Source: Daphnia pulex (lineage: Eukaryota > Arthropoda > Branchiopoda > Diplostraca > Daphniidae). Taken from it: a stretch of DNA of 64,000 nt. The translations under genes were made by a program, and so were the position numbers. The notes beneath the pieces were generated by a model. The model was not told the DNA's origin and ran no database searches. It saw only the letters and a program-made list of their open reading frames with translations. Location: positions 7,626,001 through 7,690,000 of the forward strand of contig NC_060023.1 in NCBI RefSeq assembly GCF_021134715.1, in the 5' to 3' direction. Positions 17,372 through 28,253 of this stretch are shown here, in pieces; position 1 is the stretch's first letter; each line of letters starts with the position of its first letter.

Positions 17372-18960
17372 ATTGAGACAATAAAGTTGGAGAAAAAGGG
17401 TGAGCAAAAAAAAGACAGCGTAGTTATGAAATGTGGGAGGTGGAGGCGAGAAAGAAATGAAAATGTAAAAAATCCTAAGTAATGCAACAGAAAGGGGTAT
17501 ACAGTGTGAGGAAGAATGAATGGAAAGATTGTACTGTTTGAAATGCAGTACGGTATGTGTAGTTCAAAATTATATTTTTCTTTTAATTCTAAATTTTTTT
17601 TCCATTTCATAAATAATGGTTCTGTCAAACCAGAAGTGTATGAAATGCGGAATTTGCAGAGAATTCATGCAAATTAACAAGGGCAATCGTTTGATGTTTT
17701 TTTATGTCCTTGAAGAGCGACCACAGTTTTCTTGAACTATCAATTGGTTATCAAGAAATCCATTCGAATATGGTTTTTATTCAAGATCAACTATAGGTGT
17801 TACCCGTCAAGGCGACGATGAATATTTGCAACCGAGGAACGATTGAATAGATCAGAAAAGCACTTCAAAAGAGGATTCTCTCATAGAAAAGAACTGAAAG
17901 TAGCTAAAGCTGCTAACTCCATTGAAACTAACTTAAACTAACTCCATGGTACCCAGCAATCAAGCGACTTTATTATTGTACCAACCTGTAAATGGGCAAG
18001 TTTTTAGCACACATAACGGAAAGAAATTTTTCGAAAATTACCAGATAATGTAAAAGTGCAGCAGTTAGCTGCGATACATTCCAGTCGAATTCCTTTTACA
18101 AATTATTCTATGACAAATTTCCAATCTTCTTAAAAAAAGCGGCAGTGTCATGTTTAGTAGAGGAACCAAAAGACGGAATCATTTGGCTGATTCCATTAGC
18201 GCGTACGATGCGGTTGGCTAGATCTAAGTCCCACTGAACACCATCAATGATCAGCTGAAGGACCGATGCGTAAGGCTTTCCGCGTTAGTCGACATATTGC
18301 ATAGCTAGTGTAAAATTGTAAGTTAAAAAGTCTCGGGTGAGGAGATATGTGCAAGATCCAACAAAATCAAAGTGTTGGCCATCGAACGTTGTAAAGTGCT
18401 GAAGTACCACAAGGTGAGCAGAACCTGCACACATGAAATTTGTCTAATAGTCTGAATTGATTTAAGCAATTATTTAATCATATTATTCTCTTAAACGGAG
18501 GTAATAAACTTGAAAGTTGTTGTTGCCTATGTAAGTAGGAGAAAACCAGGTCCATTGTACTGTTGTTGGAAGACTTGAACATCGAAAACAGTTAACGGAA
18601 TTTCTGAATATCGGGCAGTTCATGGAAAGTGTAGTTTAATCCAGACTAATCCAAGGGAAGTGAAGTTCCAGCTCAATTGATCCCAATACTGGATTGTAAC
18701 GGAACATGGTTCTTGTAAAGTGTGTCTCATTTACACAGAGACAAAACACACGACACATAGCATCTGCTTCAATCATTAGCTCACCTAACGCCAAATAATC
18801 CATAGTTCTCAAAGACTTTACTAATCGACTGAAAGCTGCGGCTGCCTCACTTTCAGCTCCTTCCTAGATTTTCCAAATTTTTCCGTCGCAACTTTTTGAT
18901 GTGACGATATTTTGTTTAAACGTACCTCGGTGTGTTGGCACAGGCTCTGCAAAGTTAATG
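17372..18960. other. No recognised gene
   Basis: This stretch holds short ORFs only. A minus-strand segment at about 18110-18270 reads LIIDGVQWDLDLANRIV and looks like protein but has no partner exon and I cannot place it. It may be another host-gene relic like those that follow. Confidence 0.4.
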
Positions 18961-18964
18961 GCCA

Positions 18965-19180
18965 TTATGGCAAACTCAACTTATTTAACTTTCGCTGGAA
19001 AGCTAAATGATTTTCGTGCCAATTGTTTAGACGCCAGTGCTCGGACGAATTATCTTTGACGAAATCTTGAACACGCGAACGGAACTGCGGTGTTTTTAGA
19101 AGTAGCAATTGAATGATGAAACAGCAAACTTGGGCTTCGTTACCTTCCAGGGGACGCCTAGGAATGAAAAGCACGTTAAT
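18965..19180 (-). pseudogene. MED23-like gene fragment
   Basis: A minus-strand reading carries CCFIIQLLLLKTPQFRSRV, DFVKDNSSEHW and NWHENH. This order resembles a segment of Mediator subunit 23 (FRSRV, then a DF-NSPEHW stretch, then DWH-KH), recalled from memory. It breaks at its end and no neighbouring Mediator exon was found, so it is a relic. The assignment is tentative. Confidence 0.4.
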
Positions 19181-19384
19181 TAAGAAAATTCAATTTACTA
19201 TGAATTATAAATACTCACAAAGCCAGACAGAGAACGAGTCACTCAATAGTCACGACGTTATATTGCCACACCATTTCGTTAAGCACGTCAATGCACTTGT
19301 TAACGTGTTGACCTTTGCCAGATACAATACAATGCCAATAAAAATACAGAATAATCATGGAAAAGTCTTTATTGAAACATAGCG

Positions 19385-19497
19385 TTAATGGTGAATACAT
19401 CGCAATGTATCCTTTGAATTGCCACAGTTTAACATGCATGTCGTCACTGCATGAGGCCAGCAAACCAGGAATGCAAGGATTCCAGACAACTAAATTG
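19385..19497 (-). pseudogene. CIAO1-like WD40 repeat fragment
   Basis: The minus-strand reading QDVNLVVWNP, then PGLLASCSDDMHVKLWQF, matches the last WD40 blade of the cytosolic Fe-S assembly protein CIAO1. An in-frame stop lies four codons upstream and the other blades are missing, so it is a gene fragment. Together with the MED23-like fragment it suggests that pieces of host genes were copied here. Confidence 0.6.
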
Positions 19498-19625
19498 ACA
19501 TCTTGTAACCATAACTATCGTCTGGCTCGTATAAAGTCCACTGTGAGTTACTTGCTCCGTCAGCGTCAAGAAGTGTTACCTTTTCGAGCCGATTTGAGGT
19601 TGATCATCAAGCTCTGAGGCAAAGA

Positions 19626-20444
19626 TCTAGGTACGAAGTCACTTTCCATGGCGCATCAACTACTCTGGAGTCTTCAAATTGGTTTCGTCTAACTTGCTGC
19701 GCACCAACGAACGACGCGGATGCTACCCCCAACTGCCTTCCAATATCCGTGAGCTTGGACGACGCCGACGGTAAAACGTTGGCTTTGTCTCCCACGAGCG
19801 ACACATTTACGTATTGGACAGCTACTTTTAGAGCCTGCAGGACCGTCACTATGCTTGTTGTTCACCTCCAATTCCAAGCTATTCCCTTCGTCAATTTATA
19901 TTGTTTCTTGGAGAGGCAATAAATGTGTGACGTCCAGTTCAAATTTCCCTGCGGTCTTGTGTACAAGGCTCATAAGGTCGTTTTGTGTGTTGACTGTCCT
20001 TATTTTCAAGCTTTGTTTCGAAGCAGTTATAGGGAGACGTTGACGGGTACAATCACCGTTGTCGACATACCGTATGACATATTTGTTGACGTGATTGGCT
20101 ATCTGTACACGGGCATGATTCCCCCGCGATATTGTACCCCGAGTGGTTTTGACGACCTTATTGTATTGTCCGAGATTGCGAATCACTATGCCAGTGAGAG
20201 TTTGTTAACCTTTTGCGGCCGACTCATCATTCCTAAACTGGATTTGGTCAACGTTGTGTCATTGTACGATTGGTCGAAATCCGTTAATCTACCCCAAGTG
20301 GAAAAAGCGGCGTTGACGTTCATGGCCAATAAGTTTTCCGACATGTGCCGTGATCCGGAGATGGTTGAGTACGCACACGTCAACACAGCAACTTTCCTGT
20401 GGGTGGCCGAGGAGTTCTTTAATTACTTTAAAGGTAGTAAGTGA
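19626..20444 (+). pseudogene. MATH-like/BTB gene 1, one in-frame stop
   Basis: The plus frame is open from 19626 apart from TAA at 19920-19922. The N-terminal part reads like a diverged MATH domain (SLDDADGKTLALSP, TYWTATF). After the stop comes MCDVQFKF and a BTB/POZ domain (YKAHKVVLCVDCPYFQALF, DIFVDVIGYLYTGMI), then a BACK-like tail ending FFNYFKGSK. BTB proteins of this type are usually Cullin-3 substrate adaptors. An ATG directly follows the stop, so a BTB-only protein from 19923 remains possible. The segment aligns end to end with 22585-23340, including the LQF and LY-x-x-L positions before the BTB. Confidence 0.6.
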
Positions 20445-20865
20445 GTCGCTACCCAGAGATAGACTGTCGTAACCACTTTCAATTCTGATGATGTTAGTGG
20501 CAGAGGTCTTCCCTTCGTACGCTATCTTATGGTTTTCAACATAACTGTGTGTGTCTCTCATTTCCACTTCTCTGTCTGTTGGCAAGGATGTTTTAATTTT
20601 TAGTTTAGTAGAGGTAGTTTCAGATTGGTTTATACCAGTACGTGCCCTCTGCCAGGTGGTGAGTGATTCGTTACCCAAAGTCCAACTGCAGAAATTTCGT
20701 CTAATGTCCATCTTATTGTTGGTGTTGTATTACCTGTGTACCCTTTCTCATGGTTTTCATCTTTACTTTGTATGTTTTTTTTTACTGCTGCGTGTTGACG
20801 GGGTTTTGTTTTTAGTTCATTACAAGAAGTAACAGATTGGTTTAAACCAGTATGTGGTGACATAC
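20441..20865 (+). repeat. Diverged tandem repeat of about 215 bp, two copies
   Basis: The first unit starts gtgagtcgctaccc at 20441 and ends cagattggtttataccagta. The second starts gtgagtgattcgttaccc at 20659 and ends cagattggtttaaaccagta. The copies share order and many words but have diverged. They lie directly after the stop of BTB gene 1. Confidence 0.6.
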
Positions 20866-20879
20866 AGTAGAACATTTTT

Positions 20880-22090
20880 TTTTATTAATACACAGTAGCG
20901 TTTCATGGAATAGCTTACTTTGTCGTTGCTTTCGTATTGTTGGTGTCGCTTGTTAAAGTCTGTGCTTAAGATCCGGCTATTATTCTTGTGCTAACTTTCC
21001 GTTGTTGATGATTGGCTGAATCATTTACAGCTTGTCCTTTCAGTAGGACCCCGTGGTCAGGAAAACTACGTACATGTAGTGTGGTGTTCATCAAAGCTTA
21101 GCTGTTAGCGAACTATAAACCGTGAACGTTTTCCCTAATTTGACGGTACTTCACTTATCGTCATTATTACCGTGTAAATGACAGGTTAAAATACCTCAAA
21201 GGTTGTCGTTAGTTTCCCATTTTTCACAGCGCCTACTTCTGAACTCTCCATCACTCCCTTGAAACATTCAAAAAAGGAAAGCACGTCGTTTGAGAAATGT
21301 TAGATTAGCAACCGGCGAGAGAGAAGTGATAATTCTTTTTTGAGTTAATTGCGCGTTTACTTGCGAACAAGCAGGGAATCGGAGAATGTTGCATGCAACT
21401 GTTGCTGGTGCAAGTGACAAACAACCAACCTAAAAAAAGGACAGCCGATTGCGTGTTCTTCATGGATACATTATCCAATGTTACGATAAATCGTTAAGTA
21501 GCAGTGTCTCCTTTTGTTCCCTGTATAATTGTGTGCTACATTTTTGAAATGTGCAACTCACAATGAAAAATTATGTAACTCGATATGAATTATACTATTG
21601 TTGTAATAAAATAAATTTCTAGTCATTCCGATATCTTGTCGCGGAGTCTACAGGTGACTTACTTTCGATGTTTCTTCCAACTGAACGTAGCGGAATGAAC
21701 ATTGAGGTACTAGTTATCGATGCCGCAACGTTGCCGTTCTCTAGCGCAATGAAGAACATTATCCATTATAAATTTTGAACGATGTTAACGATTACGTGCA
21801 AGCTCGTTCAATAAATTCACTGCTGTAACGTCGCAATGGCGTTATGCTGAAACGAAAAAAATGATGTCGTAGGATGACCCTGCTATGGAAAATTGCTTAT
21901 ACCACCTCAGTCAAGGGTTTTTTATATAGAATAGTTGATGCTTGTTGTAAACGGGCAGAATGTTATTCCCGTGCAGTAAGCAAAAATTTCAAAAATTAAA
22001 ACTCAATTTTTTGAATTAATATTAAAACTCAATATTGGCGTAATGACTTAGGGCGGGGCTGCATTGGAATAAGGGAAATCTTAATCTGTC
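20880..22090. other. Intergenic between the two BTB genes
   Basis: AT-rich, no ORF of note. I see no repeat or RNA gene. Confidence 0.4.
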
Positions 22091-22091
22091 C

Positions 22092-22128
22092 GTATAAAAG
22101 TCGCGCATTCCTAGACAAACGCAGTCTG
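22092..22128 (+). promoter_or_regulatory. Putative TATA promoter of BTB gene 2
   Basis: TATAAAAG at about 22094-22101 is followed about 30 nt later by gcagtctgtca, an initiator-like sequence. It lies 490 bp before the ATG of BTB gene 2, leaving room for a 5' exon and intron. Confidence 0.45.
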
Positions 22129-22584
22129 TCATTTATGTGTGTTGGCGCCCTTTGCTCTTTACCAAGGATTTCTTCACGCGGCTTTCATGGTGGGTGCGTT
22201 TCTCAAGCAATGGATCGAATTGTAAAAGAAAATGTCTTTTCATCACTGTTCAAAATAGTGTTTTTCCCATACCCACGTTTGGGTTGTAATTCTCGTTTTT
22301 TGTTTTATTCCTTTTGCAGTGCTCAACAGCTTTAGACCAGGTTTCAACAGTTACATCATCTCATAGTTTCTATCTACAATTTTCGATTTTTGAAAATGTT
22401 TGATGCCTACCATCAAACGAATCGGATTCACTAGCAGTTTTTGGCGTCCAACACTGAAGACGGCAGTTACTCAAGTCCGTTTACGATTGATTACTTTCCA
22501 ATTCCCGTGTAGAACGCCACGACGTTTGTCGTTTCCCTGAGCCACACCAGGCTCAGGTTTGGATTTAGAAATTCCATTTCTTTG

Positions 22585-23340
22585 ATGTGTAGTGCGACGT
22601 CCACCAGCGCTAGCGCCGTGCCCAATTGGCTACCGCGGGATGTCTGTTTGGAGGGTGGTGACGAAAACATGGTGCGACTTCATCCGTCATCTACTACTGA
22701 AGGAAAATGGGGCATATCATTTTGGGAAACCAAAATCAAGAATTCCATAGTCTTACTGTTGCAGTTTAACATTGATCGGATTTCGCTGCCGCAACACCTC
22801 TATCGCCTGCTCCAGTCTCAAGCGTTGTGTGACGTAACCTTTTAATTTCACTGCGGCAGCATTTACAAGGCGCACAGGCATGTTTTGTGTGTTGGCAACG
22901 AGCACTTCCACGCACTGTTCCGCAACGACCCGCAGGATTCGGCCAATGACACGATCGAGATTGCAGATATTCCTTGCCAGCTCTTCGTTGACATGCTCAA
23001 CTTCCAGTACACGGGTGCCCTTGCTGAACGCTATTGCTCTGTTGGTGGTTTCCAGTCCCTTTTCGAAATGTACTCGTTGGCCAATCGTTATGTCATTCAC
23101 GACTTGCTCTCATACTGTTTGGGTCGACTTGTTGCCCAAATTGATTTTGAAAACGCTTTGAAAACCTACGTCCGCTGCAAAGCTTTGGGGTTACAATCTT
23201 TAGAAGTAGCTGCCCTAGCGTTTATGTCTAAATACCCTGAGCTGATGTGTAGTTTGCCTTCATCATTTACCTTTGTGCGTGATAGTCCCGCAACATTTCT
23301 CCAGGTTGCAAACGATATATTTCGCCACATAAACAATTAG
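22585..23340 (+). pseudogene. MATH-like/BTB gene 2, one in-frame stop
   Basis: From ATG 22585 the frame encodes a MATH-like segment (VPNWLPRDVCLEGGDEN, WGISFWETKIKNS), then LPQHLYRLLQSQALCDVTF. A TAA (22843-22845) follows, and then a BTB/POZ domain (YKAHRHVLCVGNEHFHALF, LFVDMLNFQYTGALAERY) and a helical tail ending VANDIFRHINN. A single base change would account for the stop, so this is either a recent pseudogene or a readthrough case. It is the diverged tandem paralogue of 19626-20444. A poly(A) signal follows at 23542. Confidence 0.6.
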
Positions 23341-23541
23341 GTGTGGTATGCCTAGTGAAGATTTGATTTTGTTTTCTTTAAGTTTCTTTCAATCTTTCAT
23401 TGCTGTTTCAAGTAATCGTATCGAACTCGTCAGACTGGAATATGAAATTTTTGGTTTTTTTTTAGGTTTTATGCTTCTGCTTTGTAATGCTCTTTTTTTT
23501 GTCTATTGTCTACTCATTGTAGTGTGAAAGAATGCCAATTG

Positions 23542-23547
23542 AATAAA
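23542..23547 (+). terminator. Poly(A) signal AATAAA for BTB gene 2
   Basis: AATAAA lies 202 bp after the BTB gene 2 stop and is followed by a T/G-rich stretch (ttgttttgtaatg). Confidence 0.5.
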
Positions 23548-23549
23548 GA

Positions 23550-24208
23550 CTTGTTTTGTAATGCGTTGATTTCCTTACTTGATCTCCCACTCGATAATTT
23601 TAAAACTGTGTTGAAGGCGAGATTGCATTTGAATAGATAATGTTGTATGATTTTGTGCAGTTCCGAGTCGTGTAACCCATACTTTGATGGCAGTGTTACT
23701 TCAAGTCAGTCTACCGTGGAGCTCTTCTTTTGGCATCATTTAATTTTAAGAAGCGTAATACGGCACCAAGATAACTAATCCATTTCATCACGGTTGATCG
23801 TGCCAACACTTTTGTTTTTCGACGCTGTTGGACGATTGATAGCTCACAAAAGCCTTGTCATTGTAATGTTTTCAAAGTTGTTTCCCATCTACTAACTGTG
23901 CAATCGTTTCACTCGTGATTTATTCCTACCAGTTTCATTCGCGTCTCTAATTGTTTTTTCGTTTATTTTTGGGTGCATTAGATTGCGATTTGACCGTGAT
24001 AGTGAATTAACGCTGCCAGGTGCGCAATGAAAAACGGGAGTGTTGGTGCGGTAGATTTCCGTGGATGGGGGGTTCATTTGAAAAGTGGAGAAAAGCTAGT
24101 TTGTGAGCCAAAGAACCGGAGTTCTCTTGGTTTACATCAACGAATTCGTTCTAAAGCGAAATAAAATGTGATGATTAGCATTGTCCATTACAATGGTAGT
24201 CTAATTAT
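23550..24208. other. Intergenic, nothing recognised
   Basis: No ORF or repeat that I can support. Confidence 0.4.
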
Positions 24209-25543
24209 TTACTCGTAATCGCATTCTTGAATTATGAAGCTTTCATCTGCTGCAATGGCTTCAATTAATTCTGCATTTTTCAACAAATGTGAAGAGAGGA
24301 CAAGTGGAAGCATAGGCACGTCCAATCCATCCAGAGACGAATCATCAATTTCGATTAATTCAATGTCTTCCATTGGTCCTGCATTATTTGCCAACTGTGG
24401 AGATGGGACCGGTGGAAGCAGAGGCTCGTCCATTCCATCCTCAGACGAATCCTTAGCTTCCATGGACTGCAGTAGCTCTCCCAACTTTGCCTATTAAAAA
24501 ATTAAAATTTCAATTTTAATTTTTAAAATTTTTGTGTGCTTTAAATTCTAACCATATGATTATGCTTTACCACGAAGGATGAGAAGAAGGAGGAACATCG
24601 CTCCATAAGCCTCTACAGGAAAAAGTGACTACCCCAGTGTCCCTTTCTGAAAAGTTGCCAGATTGCGGAAACTGGACCTGAGACCCCACCTTGCCAGTTC
24701 TAAGAAACGACGTATTGGTGAAAGTCCCGAAGCGACCAATACCCAGCCCTTGATTCCAACTTTCACCACCAGGGACCCAAATCAAAACAACAATTTTCTG
24801 CTGTTTTTTTTTCTTAGAACTGGCAATGTGGGGTCTCAGGTCAAGTTCCCGCAATCTGGCAACTTTTCAGAAAGGGACGTTGGGGTAGTCACTTTTGTAA
24901 CTAGTCGATGTTCCTCCTTCATCTCTTCCTCCGTGGCTTTACGAAGATAGCGAACTCTTCTTCCCCAATTAAATTTCGTGACATTAACTCGATGGCAGCG
25001 CGAATGGTGTCATCTGTTAATGCATCAGCTTTTCTGTAGTACTTTAACATTATTTCGCCAAATCATGACGAATGCAATCCTGAGTTATGCTTACATAACT
25101 CGTGCCATTTTTTTACATGTATATCGTCGCAATACTGACAGATATAGTGATCAAATTGACTTATGTTCCCCTTGTACGTTTTGCTAATATCATGTTCCAC
25201 CAACTTGTTTAGTGGTATCATGAGATTTGAATCTAATTTCAAAATGTCAACTAAAAAGAGAAAAATTTATTACACAGATAAATAAGTTATAAAATTTATA
25301 TAACTACTTCGGTGTTGTTTTATTAGTAGCCGTATTTTGGAAATGTTGTGTGCAATTTTTGCTTTTCTGTCAAATGCATCCATTGCGCAAGCAACAGCCA
25401 TCTTGTAGACAGTTGCCTTCGTTTTGTCGTTAGCCTGCTACATTTACAATGACAAGTTGATAGTTTTTTAATTAGAAATGTATAATCTTCTAAGAAATAC
25501 TTACAGAAAATACAGTTCGGTTTTCTTTATTCATAGTGTTCAT
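24209..25543 (-). CDS. Unrecognised multi-exon gene, possibly broken
   Basis: Splice signals join short minus-strand exons in phase: 25505-25543 (ATG, donor GTAAGT), 25308-25437 (acceptor TGTAG), and from 25250 (acceptor CTTTTTAG). A final exon at 24209-24493 (acceptor TTTTTTAATAG) ends in TAA. Exon 3 encodes a possible zinc site (YICQYCDDIHVKKWHELC) and meets a TGA at 25064-25066, although the frame stays open 40 more codons beyond it. The last exon is acidic and built from two related copies (DSSEDGMDEPLLPPV and DSSLDGLDVPMLPLV). I recognise no family. The stop and the inverted repeat between exons suggest decay; it may itself come from a transposon. Confidence 0.4.
24570..24936. repeat. 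Fold-back inverted repeat
   Basis: The arm 24570-24707 is closely matched by the reverse complement of 24809-24936, with a spacer of about 100 bp. The sequence gagaccccacctttgcc-like in arm 1 pairs with ggcaatgtggggtctc in arm 2. Arms of 128-138 bp with a few mismatches would form a long hairpin. It lies between exon 3 and the last exon of the unrecognised gene. It could be a fold-back transposon or a local inverted duplication of coding sequence, since both arms read SLSEKLPDCGN. Confidence 0.75.
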
Positions 25544-25544
25544 T

Positions 25545-26327
25545 AAATGCACTCTTACGAATCCACTCAGATGTATTAGCAAAACATCCAACAGGAGTAA
25601 AAAACGAAACGAAATGTCTTTTTATACGGAGCTTCTCAATCTCAGCTTTAAGTATTTTAATAGCATTAAAATGACCAGTTATCTATACATAATATTTTAT
25701 GAGATTAATCGTCTCCTTAAAAACTTAACAAACGAATTATTAACCTTATCTTATCCTATTATCATACATTCATTGTATCATCACGAGCTTGAATGTGAAA
25801 AAAAAATTGACTCACACGTTGTGAATCGTGGACCAACCTAAAACAGCGTAGACTACCCAATGCTCAGTCGATCTGTATTCTGTAAGAATTTTTGGTAAAC
25901 GACTTTGCCAAACCGTGGAATCCTGAATTCCTGTTATTGCAAATGTCCGTCGGTAGCTTCAACCTCAGCGTAATGTTCAACTTAAAAATGTATTGATAGG
26001 CAGGTGCCGAAAGCAGAGGTCATAGCAACCAACAGCGTAACATACACGACATGCAATCGAAAGGTGAGACAATCATTGTGAATTGAAAAAAAATGAATGT
26101 TGCGGCATTGCTTGACATTCCATACCGTTTCTTTAAGAACGTTAGAATTAGTCAAGGTGTAGAGGGCAAACTGAGGAACTGTCCGGGAAGTTCAAACTAA
26201 AAAACAAGACACCTTGTTTCACAAGTCTCTAAAAAAACCCGCAAAGACTGAAGCATTGGAAAACGCAATAAAAAAGGGAGGTTCCATAATTCTGGCTGCA
26301 GTCGCGCGCGTGTACGTCTCGTCACGT
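25545..26327. other. No recognised gene
   Basis: The plus-strand ORF of about 100 codons at 25536-25841 begins at a non-ATG codon, overlaps the start of the minus-strand gene and has no recognisable domain. Otherwise AT-rich. Confidence 0.4.
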
Positions 26328-28253
26328 TTAGAAAATGGGCGTGTCCTTGATTATTTTCTCCCGCAGTTGGGCCAAAGTGCCCTCGTCACGAAACCACTTG
26401 CAGCCGGTAATCTCTTCAATGCTGTGGCGCAGCCTAACGTCGGTCGTCATCATGCCGTCAATCAGTGAGCGGGCCGGCTCGCTCACCGTCTCGCAGTGAG
26501 CTTTGAATGCACCTTCGTTTGATGGAAGTCCATATTCTGAAACAGCGAGGCAATGTAGGGGATAAATTAAGACAGAAAACATTAAGTCTGGGCTGGACGC
26601 GGCTGAGCCGGTGACTAATCGTTATGACCTCCTTCTTCATAGAAAAAAAAAAAAAAAAACAAAAAAAAACAAAAAAAACTAAACCGACTAAGAAAACACT
26701 GTACGTACGCTCCGTGGAGGTGGAGAGGCCGGTGTGATGGGCGCGGGCGCAGGCGGGATGCCAGCCAAACAGCATGTAGTGCAAGACGACTCCCAAAGTC
26801 CAAACGTCCACGGCCGGCGTGTAGGGATCGGCGTCGTCATCGTCCAGCTGGCGTCTCATTTCCAGGGCGATGTACCACTCGCTTCCGCAATAGGTTGTTA
26901 GCGACGACATCAGCTTCGCGAGTCCAAAGTCGGCAATCTAGTCAGTCAGTAAATCGTGACGTTAACATGCATCGGTAAAGTGATAGCGACTTTAAAAAAA
27001 TAAATTGAGACACGGAATAACATTTAAAAAATTACAATACGGCATCGTTTACACGTTGAAATGCAGATTATTTTTACTTGGATGAGTGCCAGCATTTCGT
27101 TGCTTGCCAGCAACACGTTGTGGGGTGACAGGTTGCGGTGGACAATTGGCGGTGAGCATCCGTGGCAGTATTTGATTGCCGAAACCATTTGAATGAAAAA
27201 ATATTTGGAATTCATCTCAGACAAGTAATTGCAGTTGTACATTCGCTGCTGCAAGTCACCGCCGCCTAGGAACTCCATTGCGATGAACGTTCTGTTAGCT
27301 GGCCACTGGTCGGCCGAGTCAAACATCTGCCACAAGAAAAAAAACTTTGCAATCACATGCGCAGAGCGACAGCTAACTGATGCAACCGCAAATTCCATTT
27401 TGCATTTGTCACACGCTTTGAGGTTGTAAGCAATGCAATAGCAGACCTTAACGATGCAGGGATGCTCCAGTTGAGATAGACAAATGATATCGTTTCGTAA
27501 CGATGAGACGCCTCGTGGGTTTACCATAACACTTGCAAACAGACTCCCTCGGGTGTTTGCGTGCACAGTTTTGATTGCGGCTATTACGCACGTGTCTGTA
27601 ACGATTACCCTGCACACCTCACCGTAAGCTCTGGGTCGTAAAACAATAGAAATGTTGAAACAACTAAGATGTGGCGCCCAAATTTCGGCAAAGTTGCATA
27701 ACCAAACTAACCCACTAGACTCCACGTTGAGGACAAAAAACTTGCTGTTGAGCGGTGATATCCCAAATATAAATGTTAGCTATCGTGATAGGTGAAACTA
27801 GCTGTGCTGTTGGCGGAACAGAGGCTGATCAGGCTGCCATGGTATACTTGAAGCTTGCGAAGGTGTGGGACACGCACGCCGTCAACAAACGTCCCGTTCC
27901 CCGATAGGCATAATACAACCGTAACATCGCTATCCACAGCTTTTTCTAGTGTGCAATGGTTGCGGCTAATGCGCTGGGAAAACGAGTTGTCAAGTAGAGT
28001 GGCGGGGACGACCACGGTGCTGCAGGTGTTCCGTCTAACTGTGGCAACGTTTCCGCGCTCTACACGCCTAGCCCAGTATAAAAGTGCCACAAAATTGTCT
28101 GTGTAAATTGCATTACAATGAAATTATTTACCTAAGCAGCACGGCAGGTACAGTGTTAGAACCGTTCCATACTATCCACCCCCACAACGTGCCGGCGTGG
28201 ACATTATCAGCAGAGCTCGAAGAGCTTGGCTTACCTAACGTCGACAACGCCAT
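26328..28253 (-). CDS. FHA-domain protein kinase, Chk2-like, probable pseudokinase
   Basis: Exons on the minus strand: 28132-28253 (ATG), 28067 to about 27790 (FHA core RISRNHCTLE and SGNGTFVDG), 27712-27744, 27447-27630, 27078-27326, 26709-26937, 26328-26536. The FHA-then-kinase order is that of Chk2/Loki, a DNA-damage kinase. The kinase shows SSGAYGEV loop, AAIK lysine, FIAMEFLGGGDL hinge, IADFGLAK and VDVWTLGVVL. The catalytic loop is HRNLSPHN instead of HRDLKPEN, so the base Asp is Asn; the helix-C Glu looks like Asp and the APE-type motif reads ALEM. These changes predict weak or no catalysis. Phases agree at all junctions except between the FHA exon and 27744, where I find no GT donor, only a CAACAGC direct repeat at both ends. 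Confidence 0.7.

Noticed and set aside
19607..19877. Minus-strand reading with a WD40-like phrase (GRQLGVASASF)
   Set aside because: It is antisense to the MATH-like part of BTB gene 1, which aligns with BTB gene 2, so the WD40 resemblance here is most likely coincidence. Only 19385-19497 was kept as CIAO1-like.
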